The position numbers and the translations under genes were made by a program. Below the pieces are notes generated by a model. The model worked only from the letters and a program-made list of their open reading frames with translations, did not search any database and was not told where the DNA came from. Source: Opitutia bacterium UBA7876 (GTDB taxonomy: Bacteria; Verrucomicrobiota; Verrucomicrobiia; Opitutales; Seribacteraceae). Taken from it: 63,272 nt of DNA. Below, in pieces: positions 25,171 to 33,686 of the stretch. The stretch is taken from contig DLRY01000019.1 in NCBI GenBank assembly GCA_002500665.1, positions 9,103-72,374 of the forward strand. Reading direction: 5' to 3'. How positions within the stretch are numbered: the first letter of the stretch is position 1; the number at the start of each line of letters is the position of its first letter.

Positions 25171-26559
25171 TCAACGGGGCTGTAGAAAAGAGGGAGGGCC
25201 ACCGCGTCCGCCACCGGGTCCTCGCCCGGATCCGCGTCCTTTGCCTTCTCCCTGTTGCGGCTCGCCGGACTCCGCGGCCTCGGCTTGCTTGGCCACACGC
25301 TCGGCCACTCGCTTGACCTCGGACACCGTGCGCTCCTTGCGCTCCTCGTCGACGATGGCCTCGGCCCACGTCATGGCGGTCTCAGGATCCTTTCGGACCA
25401 CTTCCCGGACAAATCGCTGAATCGGTTCGTCCATAAGCTCACCGGCCGGAAATTGATTGAGCCACTCGGCGGTGGCCGTGGGATCCTTGCGGGCCCATTG
25501 GCTGACGACTTCCTCCATGCTCTCGGAGCGGGCTTCGCCCTCCGGCATGTTGCCGACCCATTGGGCCGCTTCCTCCGGGCTCTTGCGGGCCCAGCGCTGC
25601 GCCACGTCCTCACTCACCGCAGTCTTGATCTCAGACTCATCCATCCCGTCGACCCACTCGACGGCGCGACCCAAGTCTTCCCGGGCGATCTTTTCACCGA
25701 TCTGCCCATAGGCATAGTTTTTGAGGGAGCCGTCGGGCAAATTTTCAGCCCAACTCATTGCCGCATCCTCTCCCTGCGTCCATGACCTCTCGAGAAGGAT
25801 GGTGGCAGCCCGTCCGCGCGAGCGACCATAGGGCATCGAAGTCATCAAATCAGTGGCCCCGGTCATATCCGTCTCGGACATGCCGCTTATAATACCGATG
25901 AAATAAGGGTTGTCTTCTCCCTCGAAATTCTCCTTGGCCCAGGCGATGGCCCCCTGCGGGTCACTTCTCGACCACGAGTCCATGACCGCTCCGGTACCAA
26001 TCCTCTGCTCGAACCCGCCCAACTCCCGGGTCCATGCCATGGCAGCCTCGGGATCGGCCTGAGCCCAGCTGAAGGCAAGCATCCGAAGTTCACTGAAGCG
26101 ACTAGGCCCCTCGGGCAATTTCTTATAGGCCTCGATGGCAGCTTGGATGGACTCGGCATCTCCACCTTGGAGAAGCTCGGCGAAGGCCTGCGTGCGCACG
26201 ACCGGGTTACTCGACTCGATCCTCGCCATGACGCTACGGTCGTCGAGAACGATCTCCCTCGCCCTGACCTCTCCAACAGGGGACTCGCCACCGGCATCGG
26301 ATGAAAATACCAGTGCCGGGGCGGAGGAAGAGGAGGAAGCTGGGCGTGGCGGCAAAGGGGGAACCTTGGCCGAGCCGGATTCACCTTGATTTCGGGTGAC
26401 TTCCGAAGCCGCATCGAGAGAACCGGTCGCGGGTCTTGAGGTCATGCCGAGATAATAGGCGGTAGCCGCAGTCAGCACCCACACCAAAAGTAAAATGGCC
26501 TTGTTGGATTTAGCGGCTCCTTTGCCACGAGCTGGCGGATATTTTTTAGCTACAGGCAT
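25171..26559 (-). CDS. Membrane-anchored alpha-helical repeat protein (Trp-rich 30-residue repeats)
   Basis: The 462-residue protein has a basic N-terminus, a membrane helix (about 20-38, AILLLVWVLTAATAYYLGM) and about eight helical repeats of 30-33 residues. Their pattern is WAxxDPxxAxxWxxxLPxGxxR: DPEAAMAWTREL, DPQGAIAWAKEN, SPEEAAQWVGNMPEGEAR, DPTATAEWLNQFPAGE, DPETAMTWAEAI. Such repeats are common in Verrucomicrobia and probably form a HEAT/TPR-like solenoid. The C-terminus is a Gly/Arg-rich tail (GRGSGRGPGGGRGGPP). The body should lie in the periplasm. Protein-protein scaffolding is likely, but the partner is unknown. Confidence 0.8.
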   Translation of the reverse strand: MPVAKKYPPARGKGAAKSNKAILLLVWVLTAATAYYLGMTSRPATGSLDAASEVTRNQGESGSAKVPPLPPRPASSSSSAPALVFSSDAGGESPVGEVRAREIVLDDRSVMARIESSNPVVRTQAFAELLQGGDAESIQAAIEAYKKLPEGPSRFSELRMLAFSWAQADPEAAMAWTRELGGFEQRIGTGAVMDSWSRSDPQGAIAWAKENFEGEDNPYFIGIISGMSETDMTGATDLMTSMPYGRSRGRAATILLERSWTQGEDAAMSWAENLPDGSLKNYAYGQIGEKIAREDLGRAVEWVDGMDESEIKTAVSEDVAQRWARKSPEEAAQWVGNMPEGEARSESMEEVVSQWARKDPTATAEWLNQFPAGELMDEPIQRFVREVVRKDPETAMTWAEAIVDEERKERTVSEVKRVAERVAKQAEAAESGEPQQGEGKGRGSGRGPGGGRGGPPSFLQPR

Positions 26560-26784
26560 TGTTATCCTTTCTGAGTTTTGATCCCATTAATTATCGTATT
26601 TAAACCGAAAGAGCTGCAGGAGCCAAGATAGAAAAAAGTGCGGAAGGAAATTCAGTAAATGGGCAGAGGGCCGAAATTAGGCTTTATTACCCGACAAGGT
26701 GACGCAAGGCTTGGCCCGATAAAGGTTGAGCGGTTAGAGCTAATATCGTTGTCATCCAACCGTTTTTCGAAGGGTATTACCTTC

Positions 26785-27138
26785 ATGAACGACGAAAAGA
26801 ACTACCTGCTCGCGGACTTTTCCGACATCACTCCAACCCCCTGTCCCTGCGGACAGGCTCGGAGGGCCTTCACCCGGGAGGACAATGCCGTCGCATCCAT
26901 GCACGTCGTGGATATATCAGCCGACAGTCGGGCCCATTACCACAAGAAGATGACGGAAATCTATTACGTCTTGGAAGGTACCGGACGCATGGAACTGGAT
27001 GGGGAAGAAGTCGAGCTTCGGCCGGGCAAGTCCGTGCTCATTCGACCAGGTTGCGTTCATCGAGCCGTAGGCAACCTGAAGATCCTCAACGTCCCCATCC
27101 CGGCCTTCGACCCGGAGGACGAATGGTTCGAGGATTGA
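26785..27138 (+). CDS. Cupin domain protein
   Basis: The 117-residue protein is a single cupin barrel. Motif 1 is seen at HYHKKMTEIYYVLEGTG (His and Glu metal ligands) and motif 2 at GKSVLIRPGCVHRAVG (His). Such small cupins bind a metal and often sugars or small acids, either as isomerases, dioxygenases or binding proteins; the substrate cannot be read. The N-terminus has CPCGQARR, an unusual Cys pair before the barrel. I chose ATG 26785; the longer frame from 26659 lacks similarity to cupins. It stands alone, convergent with the DUF3147 gene. Confidence 0.85.
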   Translation: MNDEKNYLLADFSDITPTPCPCGQARRAFTREDNAVASMHVVDISADSRAHYHKKMTEIYYVLEGTGRMELDGEEVELRPGKSVLIRPGCVHRAVGNLKILNVPIPAFDPEDEWFED

Positions 27139-27144
27139 GGAAGG

Positions 27145-27498
27145 TCAGAGGTTCATCCCGAACTTGGCCAGAATCCTGGTCATGAGAAAGTAGAGGAATC
27201 CCGTCAGGGCGATCCCAACAGCCATGGCGATGGGAAAGGATACGCCCCATTTGCGCATGACCCAAGGCAGGACCAGGAACATCGGCAGGGACGGAAGAAC
27301 GTACCAGAAGGTACCCTCGGAATGCGAGGCAATCTTCTCGGCATCGGTTTTTTCCCCATACATCCAGATCATCCCAATTACGGAAATAAGCGGCAGGGAT
27401 GCAATCAGGCTGCCGAGCAACGGCATTTTCTTGGAAACCTCGGATATCAGGACGATGAGAACTGCGGAAAGAAGAACTTTGACCAAGTACCAGGCCAT
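27145..27498 (-). CDS. DUF3147 family membrane protein
   Basis: This 117-residue protein consists of four hydrophobic helices, with the motif SEVSKKMPLLGSLIASLPLIS after helix 1, as in DUF3147. It has no enzymatic motif. It follows the mscS-type gene with a 6-base gap on the same strand, so the two are probably cotranscribed; a role in membrane stress would fit, but that is inferred only from the neighbour. Confidence 0.85.
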   Translation of the reverse strand: MAWYLVKVLLSAVLIVLISEVSKKMPLLGSLIASLPLISVIGMIWMYGEKTDAEKIASHSEGTFWYVLPSLPMFLVLPWVMRKWGVSFPIAMAVGIALTGFLYFLMTRILAKFGMNL

Positions 27499-27504
27499 GG
27501 CGGG

Positions 27505-28611
27505 TCAGTCCTCTCCTTGGCTTTTTGCGAGGTGAATGGTCTGCGTGGGAAAGGCGAGTTCGATTCCGGCCTCGTTGAAGCGTGTGAGGATTTCCAAGTT
27601 AAGCTTCTCGGAAAACTCCATGTAGTCCCAGTATGCAGGGGGGTGATACCAATAGATGCATTTCAGGTCCATTGAGGAAGCCGAGAAATCGCTGAAATGA
27701 ACCCTTGGCAATCGCTCGCCCTCCGGGTCCAACCCTTCGTGATCCTTGAGTAGTTCCTCGAGAATCTCCTTGGCCTTACGGACCTTCTCGGGAGAGGTGT
27801 CGTAAGTAAGGCCAAGGGTAAGGTTACGACGGATGAAGGGGCGCTTGGCGATGTTGTGGATGGTACTGTTGGCGAGTTCGCCGTTGGGTATCGTAACGAG
27901 GTGGCCATCGGACCGTCTCAAGCGGGTAGACCGCAACCCGACTTCCTCGATAGTCCCGTCATGGCCGTCGAAGCTTATTCGGTCACCCAACCCGAAGGGC
28001 TTGTCCGTGAAGATGACGAGGGAGCCGAAAAGATTCTTGATCGTATCCTGAGCCGCCAAGGCGAAGGCCAAGCCTCCCAAACCAAGGCCTGCGATCAAGG
28101 CGCTGACGGGCTTGTCGCTCAAGGTCTGGGCAATGCTGACCACGGCAAAGAGGACCACCGTCACCCGCATGCTCTTGCGCACGATCGGTACAAGCATGTC
28201 GTCGAATTTGCTCTCCGTCTTTTCGGTCTGGGAGCGCAACCATCGGTCCGGCACCTCCACGAGGTGATATACGAGCAAGCCGACCGCAACGGTGAGAAGG
28301 ACCTCGAGTGAGGTCAGAACGATGTCCTCGGAGGACCCGAGGCTTATGAATTCAACGCCCAGGCGGAGACCGCCCCATATCCCGACCAACGGCAATCCCT
28401 TACCAATGCAACGAAGCAGTACGGCTCGCACGCCTTGCTTTTCGTCCATGCCGGATGCAAGCTTGTTCAGCCAAGCCTTCGCAATCCTGCCGACCAGCCA
28501 GAGAACGAAAAGGGAAAGAAATAACTGGGCAACCTGCAAACCATCGTTGCCGGCCACAAGTTTCTGGTTCAACCAAGGTGGAAGTTCCATTGCCAAGTAG
28601 GTTTGATTCAT
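27505..28611 (-). CDS. Small-conductance mechanosensitive channel (MscS family)
   Basis: The 368-residue protein has four N-terminal membrane helices, the last one (TM3-like, about 165-195) with the Ala/Gly-rich pore pattern GLGLGGLAFALAAQDTIKN. It is followed by the cytoplasmic beta domain GDRISFDGHDGTIEEVGLRS and TIPNGELANS. MscS channels open on membrane tension and release osmolytes after hypo-osmotic shock. It has an extra helix or two compared with the 286-residue E. coli MscS. It leads the DUF3147 gene and is divergent from the Nudix gene across about 120 bases. Confidence 0.95.
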   Translation of the reverse strand: MNQTYLAMELPPWLNQKLVAGNDGLQVAQLFLSLFVLWLVGRIAKAWLNKLASGMDEKQGVRAVLLRCIGKGLPLVGIWGGLRLGVEFISLGSSEDIVLTSLEVLLTVAVGLLVYHLVEVPDRWLRSQTEKTESKFDDMLVPIVRKSMRVTVVLFAVVSIAQTLSDKPVSALIAGLGLGGLAFALAAQDTIKNLFGSLVIFTDKPFGLGDRISFDGHDGTIEEVGLRSTRLRRSDGHLVTIPNGELANSTIHNIAKRPFIRRNLTLGLTYDTSPEKVRKAKEILEELLKDHEGLDPEGERLPRVHFSDFSASSMDLKCIYWYHPPAYWDYMEFSEKLNLEILTRFNEAGIELAFPTQTIHLAKSQGED

Positions 28612-28732
28612 AACTCCGAGTCAAAAAACATCCTCATCACTTTGTCGATACTCGATTTGAGGAGAGAAGAACCAGCAAAGGCCGACTTAAGGGTTGAATG
28701 CTCCCCTCTCGGTCGGTTTGTTGTTTCGGTTC

Positions 28733-29167
28733 ATGACAAGCATTTCAAGTCAGGAGACGGGCAAACCCAGACGCCCCGTGGTAAGCGCTCTGCTGCGCAG
28801 GAAAGGCAGGATCCTCATACTGAGGCGATCCGATAAGGTTGGTAGCTTCCAAGGCTACTGGTCCTGCGTTTCGGGCTACGTGGAACGGGGAGAGGATCCT
28901 CTTGATACGGCGATCCGTGAAATCGAAGAGGAAGTCGGGATTCCCCGGGGCCTAGTATACCTTGTCCGCCGATGCGGGCCCAACCTGGCGGAAACGGAAC
29001 AAGTGATTTTCGAGTCACACTGGTTTCTCTTCAACTGCGACCAAAAGGAAATCCGACTGGATTGGGAACACGAGGAATTCGCTTGGGCGGACCCGAACGG
29101 ACTGGATGCATACAAGCTAGTCCCTTGGTTTGGGGATTTGCTGACTCAGTTAATGGACGAGGACTGA
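28733..29167 (+). CDS. Nudix hydrolase
   Basis: The 144-residue protein has a perfect Nudix box, GYVERGEDPLDTAIREIEEE followed by VGI (G-x5-E-x7-REUxEExGU), which binds Mg2+ and cleaves nucleoside diphosphates linked to another group. Before it lies RRSDKVGSFQGYWSCVSG, as in MutT/dATP pyrophosphohydrolase-like members; the actual substrate is uncertain. I chose ATG 28733; a TTG at 28694 would add 13 residues of no clear similarity. Confidence 0.9.
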   Translation: MTSISSQETGKPRRPVVSALLRRKGRILILRRSDKVGSFQGYWSCVSGYVERGEDPLDTAIREIEEEVGIPRGLVYLVRRCGPNLAETEQVIFESHWFLFNCDQKEIRLDWEHEEFAWADPNGLDAYKLVPWFGDLLTQLMDED

Positions 29168-29177
29168 TTGATGAGCC

Positions 29178-30149
29178 TTACTCTTCAGACCCTGCCTGAT
29201 CCCACTTGCCAAGGGATTTGAGGAGCTTGAAGAGGGGCGAGTCCGTTGTCAGGACGAGTGAAATGTCCGATTTCATGACCTCACGGTAGGTCTCCAAGGT
29301 CTTGAGGAAAGTATAGAACTCGTAAGAGGCAGGGCTCTGGTCGTAGGCCTCGGCGTAAATGGCGGAAGCCTTGGCGTCCGCCTGACCATATATTTCCTCG
29401 ACCTTCCTGTAGGCCTCGGAGTTGATCCTCTGAAGCTCGCGCTCCTTCTTGCCCACGATTTTGGCCGCTTCTCCGGCACCCTCGGAGCGGAAGCGGGAAG
29501 CGATTTGCTGGCGCTCACTGATCATCCGCTCGTAAATCCGGCGTCTCACGGTCTCGTTGTAGTTGATCCGCTTGAAGCGTATGTCGAGCAACTTTATGCC
29601 AAAGTCCTCCAGCTTGTCCTTGGCGCTGTTGAAGATTTCATCCTCAACCTTGTTCCGGCCGATCTGGATGGGCCTGAGCATTGTGGCGTTCGAGTCAGTT
29701 TCTCCAAGCGTAACGTCACGCTTGGCCACCCTATTCTTGTCCGTGCGGATGATCTCGATCAGTTCATGCCGGGCAACCGCATTGCGCGTCTCGCTTCCCA
29801 GGATTCCATTAAGGCGAGAAATGGCGCTCCGCTCATCCCTTAAGCGAAGGAAATAAGTCTCGGGTTCCTCTATGCTCCAGCGGGCGAAGGTGTCGATGAT
29901 GAGGTAAGTCTTGTCCTTGGTGGACATCTCATTGCTGGGTCCGTCCCAAGGCAGGAAGCGCTTCTCTATCCGATTGACCTCGTGAATAAAGGGCATCTTG
30001 AAATGGAGGCCGGGCTTGGAAATGGGATCTCCTACGATTTGTCCGAACTTCGTGATGATTACGTGATCGGTCTCCTTCACCACGAAGGTGCAAAGGTAAA
30101 AACCGATGCCTACAAGAATAATGGGAATAATGGCAAGTTGAGCCTTCAT
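29178..30149 (-). CDS. hflC: HflC, subunit of the FtsH-modulating HflKC complex
   Basis: The 323-residue protein has an N-terminal membrane helix (about 4-23) and an SPFH/band 7 domain beginning VVKETDHVIITKFGQIVG, with PGLHFKMPFIHEVNRIEKR. A long helical part follows, including FRSEGAGEAAKIVGKKEREL and IYGQADAKASAIYAEAY. HflC forms the periplasmic cage with HflK around FtsH and modulates its proteolysis. Its ATG overlaps the hflK stop (ATGA), showing translational coupling and the usual hflK-hflC order. Confidence 0.96.
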   Translation of the reverse strand: MKAQLAIIPIILVGIGFYLCTFVVKETDHVIITKFGQIVGDPISKPGLHFKMPFIHEVNRIEKRFLPWDGPSNEMSTKDKTYLIIDTFARWSIEEPETYFLRLRDERSAISRLNGILGSETRNAVARHELIEIIRTDKNRVAKRDVTLGETDSNATMLRPIQIGRNKVEDEIFNSAKDKLEDFGIKLLDIRFKRINYNETVRRRIYERMISERQQIASRFRSEGAGEAAKIVGKKERELQRINSEAYRKVEEIYGQADAKASAIYAEAYDQSPASYEFYTFLKTLETYREVMKSDISLVLTTDSPLFKLLKSLGKWDQAGSEE

Positions 30150-31144
30150 CGTCCGATCCCTCCTCTTCCGCCCGGTTGCTCGGCTTGTAGTTGCAGCAGG
30201 GGAAGAACCTGCGAAGCTCCCTCGTCGAGGATAATTTTTTTGCCAGTCTGGGGCAAAACCTCCTTCATCGCCTCAAGATAAAGCCTGGAGCGGGTGACTT
30301 CCGGGGCCTTCTCGTACTCCTTAAACCGGGAATTGAAACGGGCAACGTCCCCTTCAGCCTCATTGACGCGCTTGAGGGCATAACCCTCGGCGGCTTCGAT
30401 TTTTTGTTCAGCGACTCCACTGGCTACGGGAACTTCCTTATTGTACTCTCCCTGAGCCTCGTTGATCATACGCTCCCTTTCCTGTTGGGCTTGGTTGACC
30501 TCATTGAAGGAGGCTTGGACGGGAACGGGCGGATTGACGTTTTGCAACTGGACCAAGTCTATGCTTACCCCAAGGTTGTATTTGTCAACAGCGTCCTCGA
30601 GAAGCGAACGGGCGCTGTCCTCGATTTCCTGACGCCCGATAGTGATTACCTCATCTACCGTACGATCCCCCACCACCGTCCGCATGACGGATTCCGAAAC
30701 GTAGCGGAGAGTCCCCTCGGGGTCGAGGACTTTGAAGAGGAATTTCTCGGGATCATTGATCCGGTACTGGACGATCCATTCGACCTCGGCCGCATTGAGA
30801 TCGCCCGTAAGCATGCTCTTCTCCCTGTCCCGGACCCGGCGATCGGTAGCTTGCGAGGGGTTGGTTGCGCCCGCAGTGGCAAACCCATACTCCTGCTTGA
30901 GTTGGCGCTTGACGGGCAGAACGTAGACGTCGTCGATCCCGAAGGGCAACTTGAAGTGCAAACCGGGCTGGACCTTATCTTTCTGGGCTTTGCCGAAGCG
31001 CAGGACGACGCCCTCCGACTCTGCCGGAACGGTGTAGACCGAAGTGACAAGACCGACCAGCAGGATGATGGCGAGAAGAACCCAGACGAGCAGACCGTTG
31101 CGAATCAGGTCCGGTATTCTTATTTCAAAGGGTGCGTTGCTCAT
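30146..31144 (-). CDS. hflK: HflK, subunit of the FtsH-modulating HflKC complex
   Basis: The 332-residue protein has a short cytoplasmic N-terminus, a membrane helix (about 18-38, LLVWVLLAIILLVGLVTSVY), and the band 7 domain VPAESEGVVLRFGKAQKDKV with VQPGLHFKLPFGIDDVYVL. The C-terminal heptad region contains GYALKRVNEAEGDVARF. E. coli HflK is longer and has a Gly-rich N-terminus, which is reduced here. I chose the ATG at 31144, which sits next to the conserved part; the frame opens at 31171. It overlaps hflC by four bases. Confidence 0.95.
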   Translation of the reverse strand: MSNAPFEIRIPDLIRNGLLVWVLLAIILLVGLVTSVYTVPAESEGVVLRFGKAQKDKVQPGLHFKLPFGIDDVYVLPVKRQLKQEYGFATAGATNPSQATDRRVRDREKSMLTGDLNAAEVEWIVQYRINDPEKFLFKVLDPEGTLRYVSESVMRTVVGDRTVDEVITIGRQEIEDSARSLLEDAVDKYNLGVSIDLVQLQNVNPPVPVQASFNEVNQAQQERERMINEAQGEYNKEVPVASGVAEQKIEAAEGYALKRVNEAEGDVARFNSRFKEYEKAPEVTRSRLYLEAMKEVLPQTGKKIILDEGASQVLPLLQLQAEQPGGRGGIGR

Positions 31145-31203
31145 TTGTATATTAAAACTTATGCCGGGCATTTCGTCAACGAAGGAGCACGGGTGGGGAT
31201 GGC

Positions 31204-31632
31204 TTATTTCTTGATCTCGAATTTCCTCCTCAGGGAGCCCTCGATTTCCCGTGCATCATAGGCAAAACCTATTTCGGGATGATCCTTGAGCAGCCGTATG
31301 GTCTTGGTCACGTAGGGCCTGTCCTGAACGAAGGGCTCGTCCAGGTGATAATGGCGATGGAAGGGATAGGGAGAGGCGAAACCGTCCAGGCTGTTGCCCG
31401 TCTCGGAGTCCACCACCTCAAAGTGGCTGTAGCCCGCCTCCCGGCAAAGCTCGGCACAACGGAGAAGGCAAAGCTCTCCCGCGAGTGGAGGCTCTCCGCC
31501 ACGGAAGGTAACCCGCAGAAGATCAACCCCGAGCCGCGTCTCGGAGTAGTTAGCCGAGTTGTAAAGGGAGGTGACCCCGCACCCAACGAAAAGGGGCAGA
31601 AACAGGATGAGGCAAGCAACGCGAATAATCAT
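31204..31632 (-). CDS. Small lipoprotein (CC0125/CC1285-like)
   Basis: This 142-residue lipoprotein has the lipobox LFVGC (Cys18). The central region YSETRLGVDLLRVTFRGG and LRCAELCREAGYSHFEVVD resembles the CC0125/CC1285 lipoprotein family as I recall it (YSE-x-RLG, FRG, LLRAAEL, GYxxFxVVD). The family has no known function. It lies about 60 bases upstream of hflK on the same strand and may share its transcript. There is no catalytic motif. Confidence 0.8.
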   Translation of the reverse strand: MIIRVACLILFLPLFVGCGVTSLYNSANYSETRLGVDLLRVTFRGGEPPLAGELCLLRCAELCREAGYSHFEVVDSETGNSLDGFASPYPFHRHYHLDEPFVQDRPYVTKTIRLLKDHPEIGFAYDAREIEGSLRRKFEIKK

Positions 31633-31683
31633 GAACGATAAAACTCCTATTGCAAAGGCAGGATCTTCTCAAGGACGACTTTC

Positions 31684-33516
31684 TCAAAGGGCTTGTTTCT
31701 TTGCCTCTCTTTTGCGGTCGGTGAAGTCGAGAATCCGCTTGCGCAGGCGAATGCTCTTGGGGGTAACCTCAACCAATTCGTCGGGAGCAATGTACTCGAT
31801 GGCGCGCTCGAGCGAGAAAAGGACGGGAGGCGTAAGCGCCTCCGACTTGTCGCTCCCGGCTGCCCGGTGGTTGGTTACGTGCTTGGCCTTTGTCGGGTTG
31901 ACCGGCAAGTCCTCGGCCCGGGGATTCTCCCCTACCACCATCCCCGCATAAACCTCGTCTCCAGCCCCGATAAAGAGCTTGCCACGGGTCTCGATGTTAC
32001 GCAGGGCATAGGTCATGGACTCACCCTTTTCCATCGACACGAGTGTCCCCGTTCGCCTCGTGCGAATGTCCCCTGAATCGGGACGGTACTCCTTGAAGAG
32101 GTGGGACATGATGCCTTCCCCGCTGGTCAGGTTTAGCAATTCGAATTCAAAGCCTATCAGCCCCCGAGTCGGAATCGTCGCTTCCAGGGAAGTCCTTCCC
32201 CGGGCCGCCGACATCGAGTCGACCTGACCCTTGCGGTTGGCAAGCGCCTGCATGCACCCACCAACCGCATCATCCGGAACCTCTAGGTAAAGCATCTCGA
32301 AAGGCTCGTGCGAACGACCTTCTATGATCTTCTTGATCACGGTGGGCCTACTGACCAGAACCTCAAAACCCTCTCGACGCATTTCCTCCACCACCACCGC
32401 GACCTGCATGGCTCCTCGGGCGTTGACCCTAAACTCGGTCGAGTCAGCCGTTTCCTCGAACTTGATCGAAATGTTCGTCCTGGCTTCCTTGAGCAAGCGG
32501 TCCCGGATCTCCCGGGAGGTCACGCGGTCGCCCTCCCTTCCCGCCATGGGGCCGTCGTTGACGGAGAAAGTCATCATCACGGTGGGAGGGTCGATCTCGA
32601 CAAACGGCAGGCGCTCGGCCTCGGCGTCGCCGGCCAAGGTCTCGCCAATGTCGACTTCCTCAAAACCTGAGAGGCCGATGATGTTCCCCGCAACCCCTTC
32701 GCTTGCATCGTTCGTGGAAAGAGCCGAATACTCGAACACCTTGGTAACTTTGGCCCTTTCGGGCTCGTTTTCCCCGCTCAAGCGCCATACCGGATCACCG
32801 ATGCGCACGCTTCCCGAGAGAACCTTCCCGACGGCAATCCGTCCTACGTAATCGGACCAGTCGACGTTCGACACCAGCATCCTGAAATCGCTTCCATCCT
32901 CAATATCGGGCGCCGGGACGGACTCCACGATGGCCTCGAAAAGAGGGATCATGTCCCTACCCTGGTCATCCAGGGAACGAACGGCAAAGCCATCCTTGGC
33001 GCTTCCGAAAAGGAAAGGCGCGTTGAACTGTTCCTCGCTCGCCTCCAGTTCGAGGAAAAGTTCGAGGACGAGATCCTGCATTTCGGCCGGACGGGCGTTA
33101 GGGCGGTCGATCTTGTTGATGAAGACGACCGGGTTGAGGCCTGCGGCAAGGGCCTTCTGCAGAACGAATCGGGTCTGAGCCTGAGGGCCCTCGTAAGCGT
33201 CCACCACCAGCATCACCCCGTCCACCATCTTCATGACCCGCTCAACCTCGCCCCCAAAATCGGCGTGTCCCGGCGTATCGACGATATTGATCAGGTGTTC
33301 CCCCCATCTAACCGAGGTGTTCTTGGCCTTGATCGTGATCCCGCGCTCACGTTCCTGATCCATGGAATCCATAGCCCGTTCCTCGAGAACCTGATTGTCC
33401 CGGAATGCCCCGGAATGCCTGAGCAACTGGTCCACCAAGGTTGTTTTCCCGTGATCGACGTGAGCGACGATGGCTAGGTTTCTGATCTTGTCGGACTGGA
33501 TGGAGGGTGAAGTCAT
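31684..33516 (-). CDS. typA: Translational GTPase TypA/BipA
   Basis: The 610-residue protein shows the TypA G domain: G1 AHVDHGKTTLVDQLLRHSG (from residue 19), the switch region SMDQERERGITI, G3 DTPGHADFGGEVERV and G4 NKIDRPNARP. Elongation-factor-like domains and the TypA C-terminal domain follow. It binds 70S ribosomes and is needed for growth under stress and cold and for ribosome assembly. I chose ATG 33516 (MTSPSIQSDKIRNLAIV); the frame to 33591 adds no similarity. It is monocistronic in appearance and divergent from the esterase gene. Confidence 0.97.
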   Translation of the reverse strand: MTSPSIQSDKIRNLAIVAHVDHGKTTLVDQLLRHSGAFRDNQVLEERAMDSMDQERERGITIKAKNTSVRWGEHLINIVDTPGHADFGGEVERVMKMVDGVMLVVDAYEGPQAQTRFVLQKALAAGLNPVVFINKIDRPNARPAEMQDLVLELFLELEASEEQFNAPFLFGSAKDGFAVRSLDDQGRDMIPLFEAIVESVPAPDIEDGSDFRMLVSNVDWSDYVGRIAVGKVLSGSVRIGDPVWRLSGENEPERAKVTKVFEYSALSTNDASEGVAGNIIGLSGFEEVDIGETLAGDAEAERLPFVEIDPPTVMMTFSVNDGPMAGREGDRVTSREIRDRLLKEARTNISIKFEETADSTEFRVNARGAMQVAVVVEEMRREGFEVLVSRPTVIKKIIEGRSHEPFEMLYLEVPDDAVGGCMQALANRKGQVDSMSAARGRTSLEATIPTRGLIGFEFELLNLTSGEGIMSHLFKEYRPDSGDIRTRRTGTLVSMEKGESMTYALRNIETRGKLFIGAGDEVYAGMVVGENPRAEDLPVNPTKAKHVTNHRAAGSDKSEALTPPVLFSLERAIEYIAPDELVEVTPKSIRLRKRILDFTDRKREAKKQAL

Positions 33517-33686
33517 AAAGGGCAAACATGATGGACTTCTAAGGAAGCGCTGGCAAGCGAACCTTTTGCAGGCCCGCCCGTAAAACGGCACGGGAAGCCG
33601 AATTTCCCTTGCTCAGGCCCTGCCGAAGATTTCAAACTGTCCCCTCCACCCATTCCCCTGATATGAAAACCAGAGAAGAGACCGCC

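Noticed and set aside
26560..26784. Possible structured leader before the cupin gene
   Set aside because: No known riboswitch motif and no convincing stem; only ordinary intergenic sequence.
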